DNA from: Limnoglobus roseus
Lineage (GTDB): Bacteria; Planctomycetota; Planctomycetia; Gemmatales; Gemmataceae
Direction: 5' to 3'
Assembly: GCF_008254045.1 (NCBI RefSeq)
Contig: NZ_CP042425.1
Location: forward strand, 5,704,001 to 5,768,000
Length of the DNA stretch: 64,000 nt
The position numbers and the translations under genes are program-made. The notes under the pieces were generated by a model, which did not search any database, was not told where the DNA came from, and saw nothing but the letters and a program-made list of their open reading frames with translations. Position 1 is the first letter of the stretch. Every line of letters starts with the position of its first letter. This document shows positions 43,302 to 51,526 of this stretch, one piece after another.

Positions 43302-44480
43302 CTATCCAATCTTGACGGTGTACTGCACTTCGCCCGTTAACTTGAACTGAGTTACGGTGAGGCCGTCCCGCGTGGCGTGGCCGCGGAGGTACGTCGCGGC
43401 CGTCGGCTTCGGGCCGCCGCCGATCAACTGGCCGTACGGGCGGCCCTTCTCGGCCGGCAGCCACGCCGGCTCGTGTGTGTGGCCGGACACCACCAACTGC
43501 ACGCCGGCCTTGACGAGCAAATCGTGCCACTTCGCCCGGCCGTCGCCGCAGAAATCCCCGGTGTTCTTCTCCCGCTTCCACCACAGGGGGATGTGGCAGA
43601 ACAAGACCTTGAACCGGGCGGACTGGAACTCCGGCTTCTCGATCTCCTTCGCCAGCCACTCGGCTTGAAGGGTGCGGAAGGCCGCGAAGTCGTTGAGGCC
43701 GCCGTAGACCGGGTGGTCGTCCGGCTTGTCCTCCCCTGTATCGAGGACGAGTGCCGCCATCGGCCCGCGGCGGAACGAGTAGTAGAGCGGCCCGTCGGTG
43801 AACCGCGGCAGGTGTCGTGCCCCCGGCCCGCGCACGTCGTGGTTTCCGCGGACGTAGTAGTACGGCACGGTCGCGGCGAACGGCTGCCCGGCCGGGGCGA
43901 GGAACTGGGCGACCATCCGCTCCTCGGTCGTGATGTCGTTCGTCTGGTCGCCGTTCCAGAGCAGGAAGTCGCCCGGCTCTTTCTGGTGGGCGGTGTGCAA
44001 CGCCTTGAGCGTGTCGGCCACCTCGTGCGTGTCGTTCCACACTGTGAATCGGACTTCGGCCGGGTCCGCCGGGGGCGTGGTAAAGCGGTAGACCTCGCTC
44101 GCCACGGCATCCGTTCCGACCCGGCGGATGTCGTACGGGCCGCGGAAGTCGATCCGCACCGCGTGAACCCGGTAGAAGTAGCGGCAACCCGGCTTGAGCC
44201 CGGCGAGGCGGACTTTGAACACCCGCTCGTCGAAGGGCATCAAGCCGTCCGTCGCCCCGCCGGCCTTCGACCCGAGGCGTTCGGTCTCGCCATACTCGAT
44301 CCAACCGGTGGCCGGGCCGCTGGTGGCCCAGAGGACGGTGACGCCATCTGGCGTGGGGTTGGTCAGCACGGGAGGGCTGCGGAATTGGAACGGCCCGTCG
44401 GCCGCGGCCCGCGCGGTCGGGGCGGTGACGGCCAGCGCGGCGGACGAGGCCGCGAGGAAGGTTCGTCGCGACGGGTTCAT
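43302..44480 (-). CDS. Tat-exported calcineurin-like metallophosphoesterase
   Basis: A 392-residue protein with a twin-arginine signal (NPSRRTFLAASSAALAVTA). Residues about 35-130 are a fibronectin-like domain as in purple acid phosphatases, followed by a metallophosphoesterase domain with NDTHE, GDQTND, GNHD, CHIPLW and SGHTHEP, covering all five metal-ligand blocks. It likely removes phosphate outside the cytosol. Its place behind the AGE epimerase, 98 bp downstream, links it loosely to the sialic-acid operon. Confidence 0.88.
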   Translation of the reverse strand: MNPSRRTFLAASSAALAVTAPTARAAADGPFQFRSPPVLTNPTPDGVTVLWATSGPATGWIEYGETERLGSKAGGATDGLMPFDERVFKVRLAGLKPGCRYFYRVHAVRIDFRGPYDIRRVGTDAVASEVYRFTTPPADPAEVRFTVWNDTHEVADTLKALHTAHQKEPGDFLLWNGDQTNDITTEERMVAQFLAPAGQPFAATVPYYYVRGNHDVRGPGARHLPRFTDGPLYYSFRRGPMAALVLDTGEDKPDDHPVYGGLNDFAAFRTLQAEWLAKEIEKPEFQSARFKVLFCHIPLWWKREKNTGDFCGDGRAKWHDLLVKAGVQLVVSGHTHEPAWLPAEKGRPYGQLIGGGPKPTAATYLRGHATRDGLTVTQFKLTGEVQYTVKIG

Positions 44481-44578
44481 GCAAGAGCCTCCGCGTTCGG
44501 TCCGGTGGAGGGGCGGCAGGCGAATCGCCTGGTTCGGCTCTCATTCTAGGGATCGGCCGGTGACAGCGAGCCGGCGGT

Positions 44579-45820
44579 TCAGGTGGCTGGTCGAGAACCG
44601 CGACCCTTCGCGATCACGTCGGCTTCCTTGGATGCGTCCAACAGTTTCCAGCAGTACCACAGCATCCGCGGGAGGTGATAGGGTCCCTTCCACAGGTTCC
44701 CCTTGAGTGGCACCGACACTCGTCCGTCCCGGTGCAGGTATCCGTACCACTCGCCGAACTCCGGGTCGGGGAAGTGGCGGAAGCTCCAGTCGTGGACCTG
44801 GCGGTGCCAGCGGGCATATTTTTCGTCGCCGGTCAGCGTCCACGCGAGCAGGGTGGCGATGACCACCTCGCAGTGCGGCCACCAGAACTTCATGTCGTGC
44901 CAGTAGTCCTGCACCGGCAGCCCCCGCAAGTCGCGGAAGTAGAAGACGCCGCCGAATTCGTCGTCCCAGCCCCGCTTCCACATCCAATCGAGGATGGTCA
45001 GCCCGAGCCGGACGAGTCGCGGGTCGCTCCGCAATTTCCCCTCGTGGAGGATGAACCACGCGCACTCGATGGCGTGGCCGGGGTTCAGTTGCCGGCCGTC
45101 GAAGTGGTCGAGGATTTCGCCGCCCGAGCCGACGACTTCCATCAAGGCTTCGTGATCGGGCTTGAGGAAGTCCCGTTCGATCTCGCCGATACTCCAATCG
45201 ATCCACTCCGTACAGCTTCGGCCCCGGACGCGGACGTCCCCCAGCTGTTCGCGGAGTTCCTGGGCCGTGAGCAGGCAGAACATCAGCGGGCCGACGCCCT
45301 TCGTGGGGCGCGTGGCCGGTTCGACTTTGGCCGGCATCCGGCCCGGCGTGAACGAGTAGTCGAGGTAGGCGTCGAAGTACCGCATCGCGTCCTCGGTGGC
45401 TTGCCCGTCGTCCGTCGCCTTCGCGTACACCGCGTTCGCCATCGCCGCGAACGACTCGCTGTAAACGTACCGCCGCATCCGCAGCGGTCGGCCGTCGCGG
45501 GTCACGGTGAAGTACAACTTGCCGTCCGGGGCCGACCCGCACCGCCGCAGGAACTCGATGCCACTCTTCGCCGCGTCGAGCCACGCCGGGTTCTGCTCGA
45601 CCGTGTTGTACAGGGTGGCGAAAGTCCATGCCCCGCGGCCCTGGAACCAGATCGACTTGTCGGTGTCGATCACCGTGCCGTCGCGGTCGAGGGCAGTCAG
45701 GTAGCCGCCGTGGTCGCGGTCGAGCCCGTGCCGCAGCCAGAACGGGATCACGTCGCCGAGCAGCGCGTCCCGATAGACGGCGGTAAGTGCGGCTCGACCG
45801 TCCGGGGTCGTCACGTCCAC
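44579..45820 (-). CDS. AGE-family N-acylglucosamine 2-epimerase
   Basis: A 413-residue (alpha/alpha)6-barrel enzyme of the renin-binding-protein/AGE family. Conserved catalytic-type histidine blocks are NPGHAIECAWF, WWPHCEVVIA and GPYHLPRML, with YSESFAAMA and KGNLWKGPYH. The expected reaction is interconversion of N-acetylmannosamine and N-acetylglucosamine, the step after sialic-acid aldolase. It begins three bases after the sialidase stop in the same operon. A cellobiose- or mannose-epimerase activity is possible in the family, but context favours ManNAc. Confidence 0.88.
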   Translation of the reverse strand: MDVTTPDGRAALTAVYRDALLGDVIPFWLRHGLDRDHGGYLTALDRDGTVIDTDKSIWFQGRGAWTFATLYNTVEQNPAWLDAAKSGIEFLRRCGSAPDGKLYFTVTRDGRPLRMRRYVYSESFAAMANAVYAKATDDGQATEDAMRYFDAYLDYSFTPGRMPAKVEPATRPTKGVGPLMFCLLTAQELREQLGDVRVRGRSCTEWIDWSIGEIERDFLKPDHEALMEVVGSGGEILDHFDGRQLNPGHAIECAWFILHEGKLRSDPRLVRLGLTILDWMWKRGWDDEFGGVFYFRDLRGLPVQDYWHDMKFWWPHCEVVIATLLAWTLTGDEKYARWHRQVHDWSFRHFPDPEFGEWYGYLHRDGRVSVPLKGNLWKGPYHLPRMLWYCWKLLDASKEADVIAKGRGSRPAT

Positions 45821-45823
45821 AAC

Positions 45824-46972
45824 TCACCGACCCTTCTTTTCAAGCCAGTCGAGGGGGAAGCGGGCGAACACGACCTTGCTCGTGCCTTCGGCTTCGTACA
45901 GGCAGCCGATGTTGCCGTCCGGAAGCACCGCCAAGCAGGAGTAGGCGAACGGCCCCGGACACAGCACGCGCTTCACCGACCACGTCTTGCCCTCGTCGTC
46001 GCTCAGGCAGACGGTGCCGTTCTCTCGCTTGGTGCTTTGCGGGCCGGAATAGAGGAGGCGACTCTTCCCGTCGGCGGGGTCGGTGTACCGGACAATCGAC
46101 GCCATGCAGCCGGGATCAGCCAAGTCCGGCACGTCCTCAACTTTCGTCCAGGTGGCCCCGCCGTCCGCACTGACGCACGTCTTTCGCACGGCCTTGCCGG
46201 CCCACCGCCGCACGTTGAACCGGATCGAGCCGTCCTGCAACTCGACGAACTGCGCCTCGTTCACCAGACTTGTCTTTTTGTCCTTCCCGGCGTCAATCAG
46301 CGCCCCCGGCGCGATTTCGCCCATCTGCCAAGTCTTTCCCTTGTCGTCACTGTAGATGGCGTAGATGTTCCACACCCCGAATGGCCCCTCGTTGAACGGG
46401 AACAGGAGACGGCCGGCGTGCGAGCCGTGGCGAAGCTGGATGCCGATGCCCGGCCCGCCGGCCACGGTCGTTACCACCTTCTCGCGCTTCGTTTGCTTCG
46501 TGATGTCCCGCGGCTTCGTCCAACTGATGCCGTCGTCGGCACTGGTGATGAGCCAGTTGCGGACGACCGCCTCGCCGTCGTAGCCAGGCTGGATTGTGCC
46601 GCTCCGTTCGCCAACGCCGGCCGGGTAAGACTGGTACACGAGCAGCACCAACCCGCTCTCGCGCTCGACGACGGCACACGGGTTGTTGAGCGCCTTGTCC
46701 CCGTCCGTGGCGATGACCGCGGCGTTGCCCCACGTTTTCCCGCCGTCCGGGCTGCGCTTCAGGATGATCTTGTTCTTAGCCTGGTCCGCGTCGGCGGCCC
46801 GCCCTTCGGCGAACGCCAGGACGTGTCCGTTCTTCGAAACGACGACGGCGGGGATGCGGATGGACTTGAACCCGTCCGCCTTCGGTACGAACACGTCCAC
46901 CGTCTCCGGGTCGGCCCCCGAGCACGGAAGGGGAACCAGCAGGACGAGCAACAGGACGAATCGCGGATTCAT
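45824..46972 (-). CDS. Exported sialidase (exo-alpha-sialidase, GH33-like)
   Basis: A 382-residue protein with a signal peptide (FVLLLVLLVPLPCSGAD). It has the RIP motif (SIRIPAVVV, near residue 38), five Asp boxes (SPDGGKTW, SADDGISW, SDDKGKTW, SADGGATW, SDDEGKTW) typical of a six-bladed sialidase propeller, an NEAQFVEL segment containing the candidate Glu partner, and FAYSCL with the likely nucleophilic Tyr. ATG 46972 starts the signal; the frame is open upstream. Releases terminal sialic acid from glycans outside the cytosol. Confidence 0.88.
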   Translation of the reverse strand: MNPRFVLLLVLLVPLPCSGADPETVDVFVPKADGFKSIRIPAVVVSKNGHVLAFAEGRAADADQAKNKIILKRSPDGGKTWGNAAVIATDGDKALNNPCAVVERESGLVLLVYQSYPAGVGERSGTIQPGYDGEAVVRNWLITSADDGISWTKPRDITKQTKREKVVTTVAGGPGIGIQLRHGSHAGRLLFPFNEGPFGVWNIYAIYSDDKGKTWQMGEIAPGALIDAGKDKKTSLVNEAQFVELQDGSIRFNVRRWAGKAVRKTCVSADGGATWTKVEDVPDLADPGCMASIVRYTDPADGKSRLLYSGPQSTKRENGTVCLSDDEGKTWSVKRVLCPGPFAYSCLAVLPDGNIGCLYEAEGTSKVVFARFPLDWLEKKGR

Positions 46973-46994
46973 GAGCGGCCTTCCTCGGTACCGA

Positions 46995-47417
46995 TTACTT
47001 CTTCTTGTGTTTTGGGCTGGGCACGTCGAGTTGGAACGCCGACGGCTCTTTGGACACGTCGAGACGGACCGTGTGTTCCTCGAACAGCAGTTTGCCGAAC
47101 GGCGTGAACGGCTCCGGATTCGCCCCGTCCCCACCGGTGATGCGAACAACTTGCGGGCCGATCGCCACGCCCTTGCCCGACGAGCGCGTGTCGAACCGCC
47201 CGTCCTTGATGTCGGCGTGACCCTGCTGGCCGCGGTTGCCCTTGGCCGGGTCCGGCTCGAACACGATCATCCCGGCCGGCAGCGGCTTGCCGTCGAACGT
47301 GACAGTCCCGCTGACGTGGGTCGTGTTATCCAGTGTGCCACCGCACCCGCTGAACAGCAACACACCAAAGACCAGCCCCAGAGACGCGGCACGGGGCCGA
47401 CAGCACCTCGAACGCAT
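46995..47417 (-). CDS. Small lipoprotein paired with DUF1559
   Basis: A 140-residue lipoprotein (lipobox LFSGC near residue 25) with one beta domain (HVSGTVTFDGKPLPAGMIVFEPD) and a Lys-rich C terminus (SPKHKKK). ATG 47417 is used; the frame is open into the DUF1559 gene. It follows DUF1559 by 32 bp, mirroring the arrangement in the pectin operon. Confidence 0.88.
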   Translation of the reverse strand: MRSRCCRPRAASLGLVFGVLLFSGCGGTLDNTTHVSGTVTFDGKPLPAGMIVFEPDPAKGNRGQQGHADIKDGRFDTRSSGKGVAIGPQVVRITGGDGANPEPFTPFGKLLFEEHTVRLDVSKEPSAFQLDVPSPKHKKK

Positions 47418-47449
47418 GGGATTTCCTCTTCGGGGAAGCGGTGAAGGGG

Positions 47450-48352
47450 TTAGTTCGCGATCTGGATTTCGCCGCCGTCCATGCTCGCCGTCGCCTTGAG
47501 CACGACCAGATCGACCGTCGCTTGCACGAACCGCACCGACCCGTCGCCCATCGCGAATTGCGCCCCGCCGTTGTGCGGGCTGCCGAAACTGATGTCGTTG
47601 TAAACCCCGGTGTACGGGGTGTTGATGGCGTTCTGCACGTTGCGGCAACCGGCCATCCCGTTACCCGACATGCCGCGGACCCAGTCGGCCCCGTCGCTTT
47701 CAAGGATGTTGCTGTTCCACTTCACCGAGACCTCTCCGACCATGAGCGTGTTGGACGTGCCGTCGATGGTGCTGGCGAACCGGGTTTTCGTGTCCTTGCC
47801 CAGAATGCCTTGGAGGGCGAAGCCGCCGTTGCCGGTCGGGTTCGCATCGACCGCGTAGGCGGCCCCGGTCACCGGGTTCGTCCCCTTCGGGCCGGCGACG
47901 CCGTGATAGTCCGACGTGAACGTCTTTCGCCCGTCCACCAGCGTACTCGACCCGTTCGACGCCTGGATAACCGGGACGCTCGGGCAGTTGAACACCGAGA
48001 TTCGGTTGAGGGCGTGGACCATCTTGTTCGGCCCTTCCCGGTTCGTCCCGCCGTTCCATGCGCCAGCACCGAGGTCGAACAGTTTGTACAGGCTGTCCTG
48101 CTCGACGTAGGGGAGGACGTACACCCGCCAACTCAGTCCGTTCGCGACCGTTGCCCCGGCCGGGAACCGGCCGTTGGCGTCGTGATAGGCGTGCAGTCCG
48201 ATCCCGATCTGCTTGAGGTTGTTCTGGCACTTGGCCCGCGCCGCCGCCTCGCGGACCTTCTGCACGGCCGGCAGGAGCAGGCCGATGAGGATGGCGATGA
48301 TCGCGATGACGACGAGTAACTCGATCAGTGTGAACCCGCGACGAACATTCAT
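47450..48352 (-). CDS. DUF1559 protein with prepilin-like N terminus
   Basis: A 300-residue DUF1559 protein. The prepilin cleavage segment GFTLIELLVVIAIIAIL is at residues 7-23, and the C terminus has GSPHNGGAQFAMGDGSVRF. It is second in the minus-strand sialic-acid operon, 39 bp after the regulator, and pairs with the following lipoprotein. It is the counterpart of the DUF1559 gene at 32978 but clearly diverged from it. Confidence 0.92.
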   Translation of the reverse strand: MNVRRGFTLIELLVVIAIIAILIGLLLPAVQKVREAAARAKCQNNLKQIGIGLHAYHDANGRFPAGATVANGLSWRVYVLPYVEQDSLYKLFDLGAGAWNGGTNREGPNKMVHALNRISVFNCPSVPVIQASNGSSTLVDGRKTFTSDYHGVAGPKGTNPVTGAAYAVDANPTGNGGFALQGILGKDTKTRFASTIDGTSNTLMVGEVSVKWNSNILESDGADWVRGMSGNGMAGCRNVQNAINTPYTGVYNDISFGSPHNGGAQFAMGDGSVRFVQATVDLVVLKATASMDGGEIQIAN

Positions 48353-48391
48353 GAAAGGCCTCCGAATGAAAACGAGTAATGAAACTGACGA

Positions 48392-49120
48392 CTAACTTTC
48401 ATTTCGCTTCTGATTCCGCAGGTACTCCGACACGGTCCGGCGACCCTTGCGGATGTGGACGCTCATCAGTCGGTGGGCCGCGTCCGCGTCACGACTGCGG
48501 ATGGCGTCGGCGATGGCGGCATGATCCCGGCACGTCTCCTCGGCCACCGCCAGCGTCAGGATCGCGGCCCGGTGCCGCTGCACGCCGAACACTTGTCCGA
48601 GGGCGGTGTGGTCGTCGATCACCTTCGCCAGCAGCCGATTCCGGGCGGCCTCCACGACGATCCGGTGGAACCGCTCCTCGCAGTCGAGCCAGCGGTCGAG
48701 CATCTCATCCGTGGCCGACTGCCCCCTTTGACGGCGGATCGTGGTGAGGATCGCCTCGAACTCCCGCCGCACATCGTCCAGTTCGTCGAGTTGGGCTTGC
48801 GTGATGTTTCGGGCCGCTTCGGCAGCGGCGCAACTCTCGACCGCTTCCCGGAGGACGTACAGTTCTTCCAGGTCCGTCCCGCTCGCCTTCCGCACGAATG
48901 CCCCCGCGCCGGGGACGTGCTCCACCAACCCCTCGGTCGCAAGCCGGTGAATCGCTTCCCGCACCGGGGCCAGGCTCACCTCCATCGTCTCGGCGAGGGT
49001 GCGGTTCACCAATTGGGAACCGGCTTCGAGTTCGCCGGCTAGCACCCGGCGGCGCAATTCGCGGTAGGTTTTTTCTGAGAGAGTGTCTTGCACGGCGGGT
49101 TCAACCTCTCTAAACTGCAT
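48392..49120 (-). CDS. GntR/FCD regulator of the sialic-acid locus
   Basis: A 242-residue FadR-subfamily GntR protein. Winged helix about 12-80 (RTLAETMEVSLAPVREAIHRLATEGLVEH), FCD domain about 85-225 with CEERFHRIVVEAARN, RDHAAIADAI and MSVHIRKGRR supplying metal ligands. NanR, the enterobacterial sialic-acid repressor, belongs to the same GntR/FCD class, which fits the context. ATG 49120 is chosen because the 16 extra upstream residues would be encoded by the operator palindrome. It is divergent from the mutarotase-transporter-lyase operon. Confidence 0.88.
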   Translation of the reverse strand: MQFREVEPAVQDTLSEKTYRELRRRVLAGELEAGSQLVNRTLAETMEVSLAPVREAIHRLATEGLVEHVPGAGAFVRKASGTDLEELYVLREAVESCAAAEAARNITQAQLDELDDVRREFEAILTTIRRQRGQSATDEMLDRWLDCEERFHRIVVEAARNRLLAKVIDDHTALGQVFGVQRHRAAILTLAVAEETCRDHAAIADAIRSRDADAAHRLMSVHIRKGRRTVSEYLRNQKRNES

Positions 49121-49122
49121 TG

Positions 49123-49162
49123 AGATCGATCGTGTTCGATCATGTTCGAACACGATCGATCT
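49123..49162. promoter_or_regulatory. Long inverted repeat, candidate GntR operator
   Basis: Perfect 17-bp arms (agatcgatcgtgttcga / tcgaacacgatcgatct) flank the six-base spacer tcatgt. It ends three bases before the regulator start codon and overlaps the candidate -10. Confidence 0.75.
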
Positions 49163-49187
49163 TGACAAATCTGTCTCTCGATGTCAA
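49159..49187 (-). promoter_or_regulatory. Sigma-70 promoter of the GntR-led operon
   Basis: On the minus strand a perfect TTGACA (49187-49182), a 17-bp spacer and a weak CAAGAT -10 (49164-49159). A second TTGACA on the plus strand (49162-49167) faces the mutarotase operon but has no convincing -10. Confidence 0.5.
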
Positions 49188-49258
49188 GGGTAATTCTGAA
49201 GCTGACTGGATTTTTTGGGGAACGACCCGAGCGGTACCTTGCCGTGGGAGGATGAGCG

Positions 49259-50284
49259 ATGAAGGGTGCGTGGGTGGCACTGATTACGGTCTTACTGGCC
49301 TCCGACGGGCAGGGTGCAGATTTCCCACCACTTCCCGATAGCGAGGGGTTCGCTGGGCCTTTCGCGGGCGTTAGCAACGGGGCACTCGTCGTCGCCGGTG
49401 GTGCCAACTTCCCTGATAAGAAGCCGTGGGACGGCGGCAGGAAAGTGTGGTACGACGGAGTATTCGTGTTGGAGAAGCCGGACGGAAAGTGGCAACTCGC
49501 CGGCAAACTGCCCCGGCCGTTGGGCTACGGCGTGAGCGTGACGCACGGCACCGGGGTTGTGTGCGTAGGCGGCAGCGATGCGGAGCGGCACTACCCCGAT
49601 GCCTTCCGGCTGGAATGGAAGGGCGGCAAGCTCGTCACGACCGAACTTCCCGCTCTGCCGAAGCCGTTCGCCAACGGTTCTGGGGCGATGGTCGGCGAGA
49701 CGTTCTACGTCGCCGGTGGGCAGGAGAAGCCGGATGCCACGAGCACGGCAACAGCCGTCTACCGGATTGACCTGTCGGCGACCCGGCCGAAGTGGGAGTC
49801 GGTCGAGGCGTGTCCCGGCGGTGGGCGGATGCTTGCCGTGGCCGCCGGGTTCGACGGCGCGTTCTGGCTCGTGAGCGGCGTCGATCTGGTCGCCGGGAAG
49901 GACGGTCGGGCGGAACGGAAGTACCTTAAGGACGCCTACCGCTACGACCCCGCTAGCGGCTGGAAGCCAATCGCGGACTTGCCCCGGCCCGCCGCGGCAG
50001 CACCCTCCCCGGCACCGACCGATAGCAGCGGCTTCTTCATCCTCGGTGGCGACGACGGCACACAGGTCGGTGCCGCCCCGGATCAGCACCGCGGCTTCAG
50101 CAAGACGGTCCTCCGCTACGACGCGAAGGCCGATCGGTGGGCCGAAGCCGGCGAACTGGCCGCGCCGCGAGTGACGGTGCCGAGCGTGGCTTGGGGTAAG
50201 TCGTGGGTGATCCCGAGCGGCGAGGTGCGGCCTGGCGTACGCTCGCCAGACGTGTCAACCTTCACCCCGGCGAAGAAGGAGTAA
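49259..50284 (+). CDS. nanM: NanM-like sialic-acid mutarotase (kelch propeller)
   Basis: A 341-residue exported kelch-type beta-propeller with a short signal (to about residue 20, ending SDGQGAD). Repeats show GGxx glycine pairs (LVVAGGANFPDKKPWDGG, VVCVGGSDAERH, FYVAGGQEKPD, FFILGGDDGTQ). The ANFPDKKPWDGG block is characteristic of the cyclically permuted N-acetylneuraminate epimerase family, which speeds alpha-to-beta anomer conversion of released sialic acid. First in an operon with transporter and lyase (6 bp, then 4-bp overlap). Confidence 0.85.
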   Translation: MKGAWVALITVLLASDGQGADFPPLPDSEGFAGPFAGVSNGALVVAGGANFPDKKPWDGGRKVWYDGVFVLEKPDGKWQLAGKLPRPLGYGVSVTHGTGVVCVGGSDAERHYPDAFRLEWKGGKLVTTELPALPKPFANGSGAMVGETFYVAGGQEKPDATSTATAVYRIDLSATRPKWESVEACPGGGRMLAVAAGFDGAFWLVSGVDLVAGKDGRAERKYLKDAYRYDPASGWKPIADLPRPAAAAPSPAPTDSSGFFILGGDDGTQVGAAPDQHRGFSKTVLRYDAKADRWAEAGELAAPRVTVPSVAWGKSWVIPSGEVRPGVRSPDVSTFTPAKKE

Positions 50285-50290
50285 CCTGTC

Positions 50291-51526
50291 ATGCCGACTT
50301 TCTCCCGAACGGCGTGGCTGGTCGTTCTGCTCCTCATGCCGGTCGCCCTAGTGAACTACCTCGACCGCCAGATGCTCGCGGCGATGAAGTCGTCCGTCAT
50401 GGGGGACATTCCCGACATCGGCACCGAGCGGAATTGGGGGCTGATGCTCGGGCAGTTCAAGTGGGTCTACGCTTTCCTCAGTCCGATCGGCGGCTACATC
50501 GCGGATCGGTTTAGTCGGCGGTTCACCATCTGCGGCAGCCTGTTCGCCTGGTCGGCGGTGACGTGGTGGACCGGGCAGGTGACGACTTACGGCGAACTCC
50601 TTTGGGCGCGGTCGTTCATGGGCGTCAGCGAGGCGTTCTACATCCCCGCCGCCCTCGCCCTCATCACGGACTACCACACCGGCCCCACCCGCTCGCGGGC
50701 CGTCGGCATGCACCAGATCGCCATTTACTTCGGGGTGATCGCCGGGGGGTTCGGCGGGTACGTGGCGGACGAGCCGGCCCTCGGCTGGCGGTCCGCGTTC
50801 GTCGCCTGCGGGATCTTCGGCATGGCCTACGCGCTGCCACTACTGCTGCTGTTGCGAGACGCCCCCAAGCCGGCCGCTTCGGCCCGTGCGGCCACGCCTC
50901 CGCACCGAGCGGTCGGGGAACTGATTTCCAACTTCGCGTTCGTCCTGCTCGTTCTCTACTTCACTCTGCCGGCCCTGGCGGGCTGGGTGGTGCGGGACTG
51001 GATGCCGGCGATTCTCAAGGAACAATTCGGAATCGGTCAGGGTCAGGCCGGGGTCGCGGCCACGGTGTATTGGCAGGTCGCGGCCATCGCGGGGGCCGTC
51101 CTCGGCGGCTGGCTGGCCGACCGCTGGATGCAACGGCACGATCGCGGGCGAATCTTCGTCAGCGCCATCGGCATGAGCCTGATCGTCCCAGCCATCTTCG
51201 GCGTCGGGAATGCCGGCACGCTGAGCGTCGCCGTCGCTTTCCTGATCCTGTTCGGCATCGGCTGGGGGTTCTTCGACTGCAACAACATGCCGATCCTGTC
51301 GCAGATCGTCCGTCCCGACCTGCGGGCGACCGGCTACGGCATCATGAACTTCGTCAGCATCAGTTGCGGCGGGCTGGCGGATTTCGGGTTCGGCATCCTC
51401 CGCGACCAGAACGTACCCCTGAACGTGATCTTCGGCGTGTTCGCCGCCGCCGCCATCGTGTCCGTCGTGTTAGTGCTGTTGATTCGACCCCGCCCCGACC
51501 TCGCCGCCACGGAGAGCATCCCTTGA
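50291..51526 (+). CDS. MFS transporter, probable sialic-acid importer
   Basis: A 411-residue major facilitator protein with about 12 membrane helices. The N terminus has VNYLDRQMLAAMKSSV, the loop motif GYIADRFSRR (between TM2 and TM3) and GVSEAFYIPAALALITDYH, as in the anion:cation symporter/hexuronate-transporter group. Substrate is inferred from its position between a NanM-like mutarotase and a NanA-like lyase; a related sugar acid remains possible. Confidence 0.85.
   Translation: MPTFSRTAWLVVLLLMPVALVNYLDRQMLAAMKSSVMGDIPDIGTERNWGLMLGQFKWVYAFLSPIGGYIADRFSRRFTICGSLFAWSAVTWWTGQVTTYGELLWARSFMGVSEAFYIPAALALITDYHTGPTRSRAVGMHQIAIYFGVIAGGFGGYVADEPALGWRSAFVACGIFGMAYALPLLLLLRDAPKPAASARAATPPHRAVGELISNFAFVLLVLYFTLPALAGWVVRDWMPAILKEQFGIGQGQAGVAATVYWQVAAIAGAVLGGWLADRWMQRHDRGRIFVSAIGMSLIVPAIFGVGNAGTLSVAVAFLILFGIGWGFFDCNNMPILSQIVRPDLRATGYGIMNFVSISCGGLADFGFGILRDQNVPLNVIFGVFAAAAIVSVVLVLLIRPRPDLAATESIP

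Noticed and set aside
44675-47107. 810-residue open frame on the plus strand
   Set aside because: It is antisense to the AGE epimerase and sialidase genes, which carry complete family motifs; the frame itself shows no recognisable domain.
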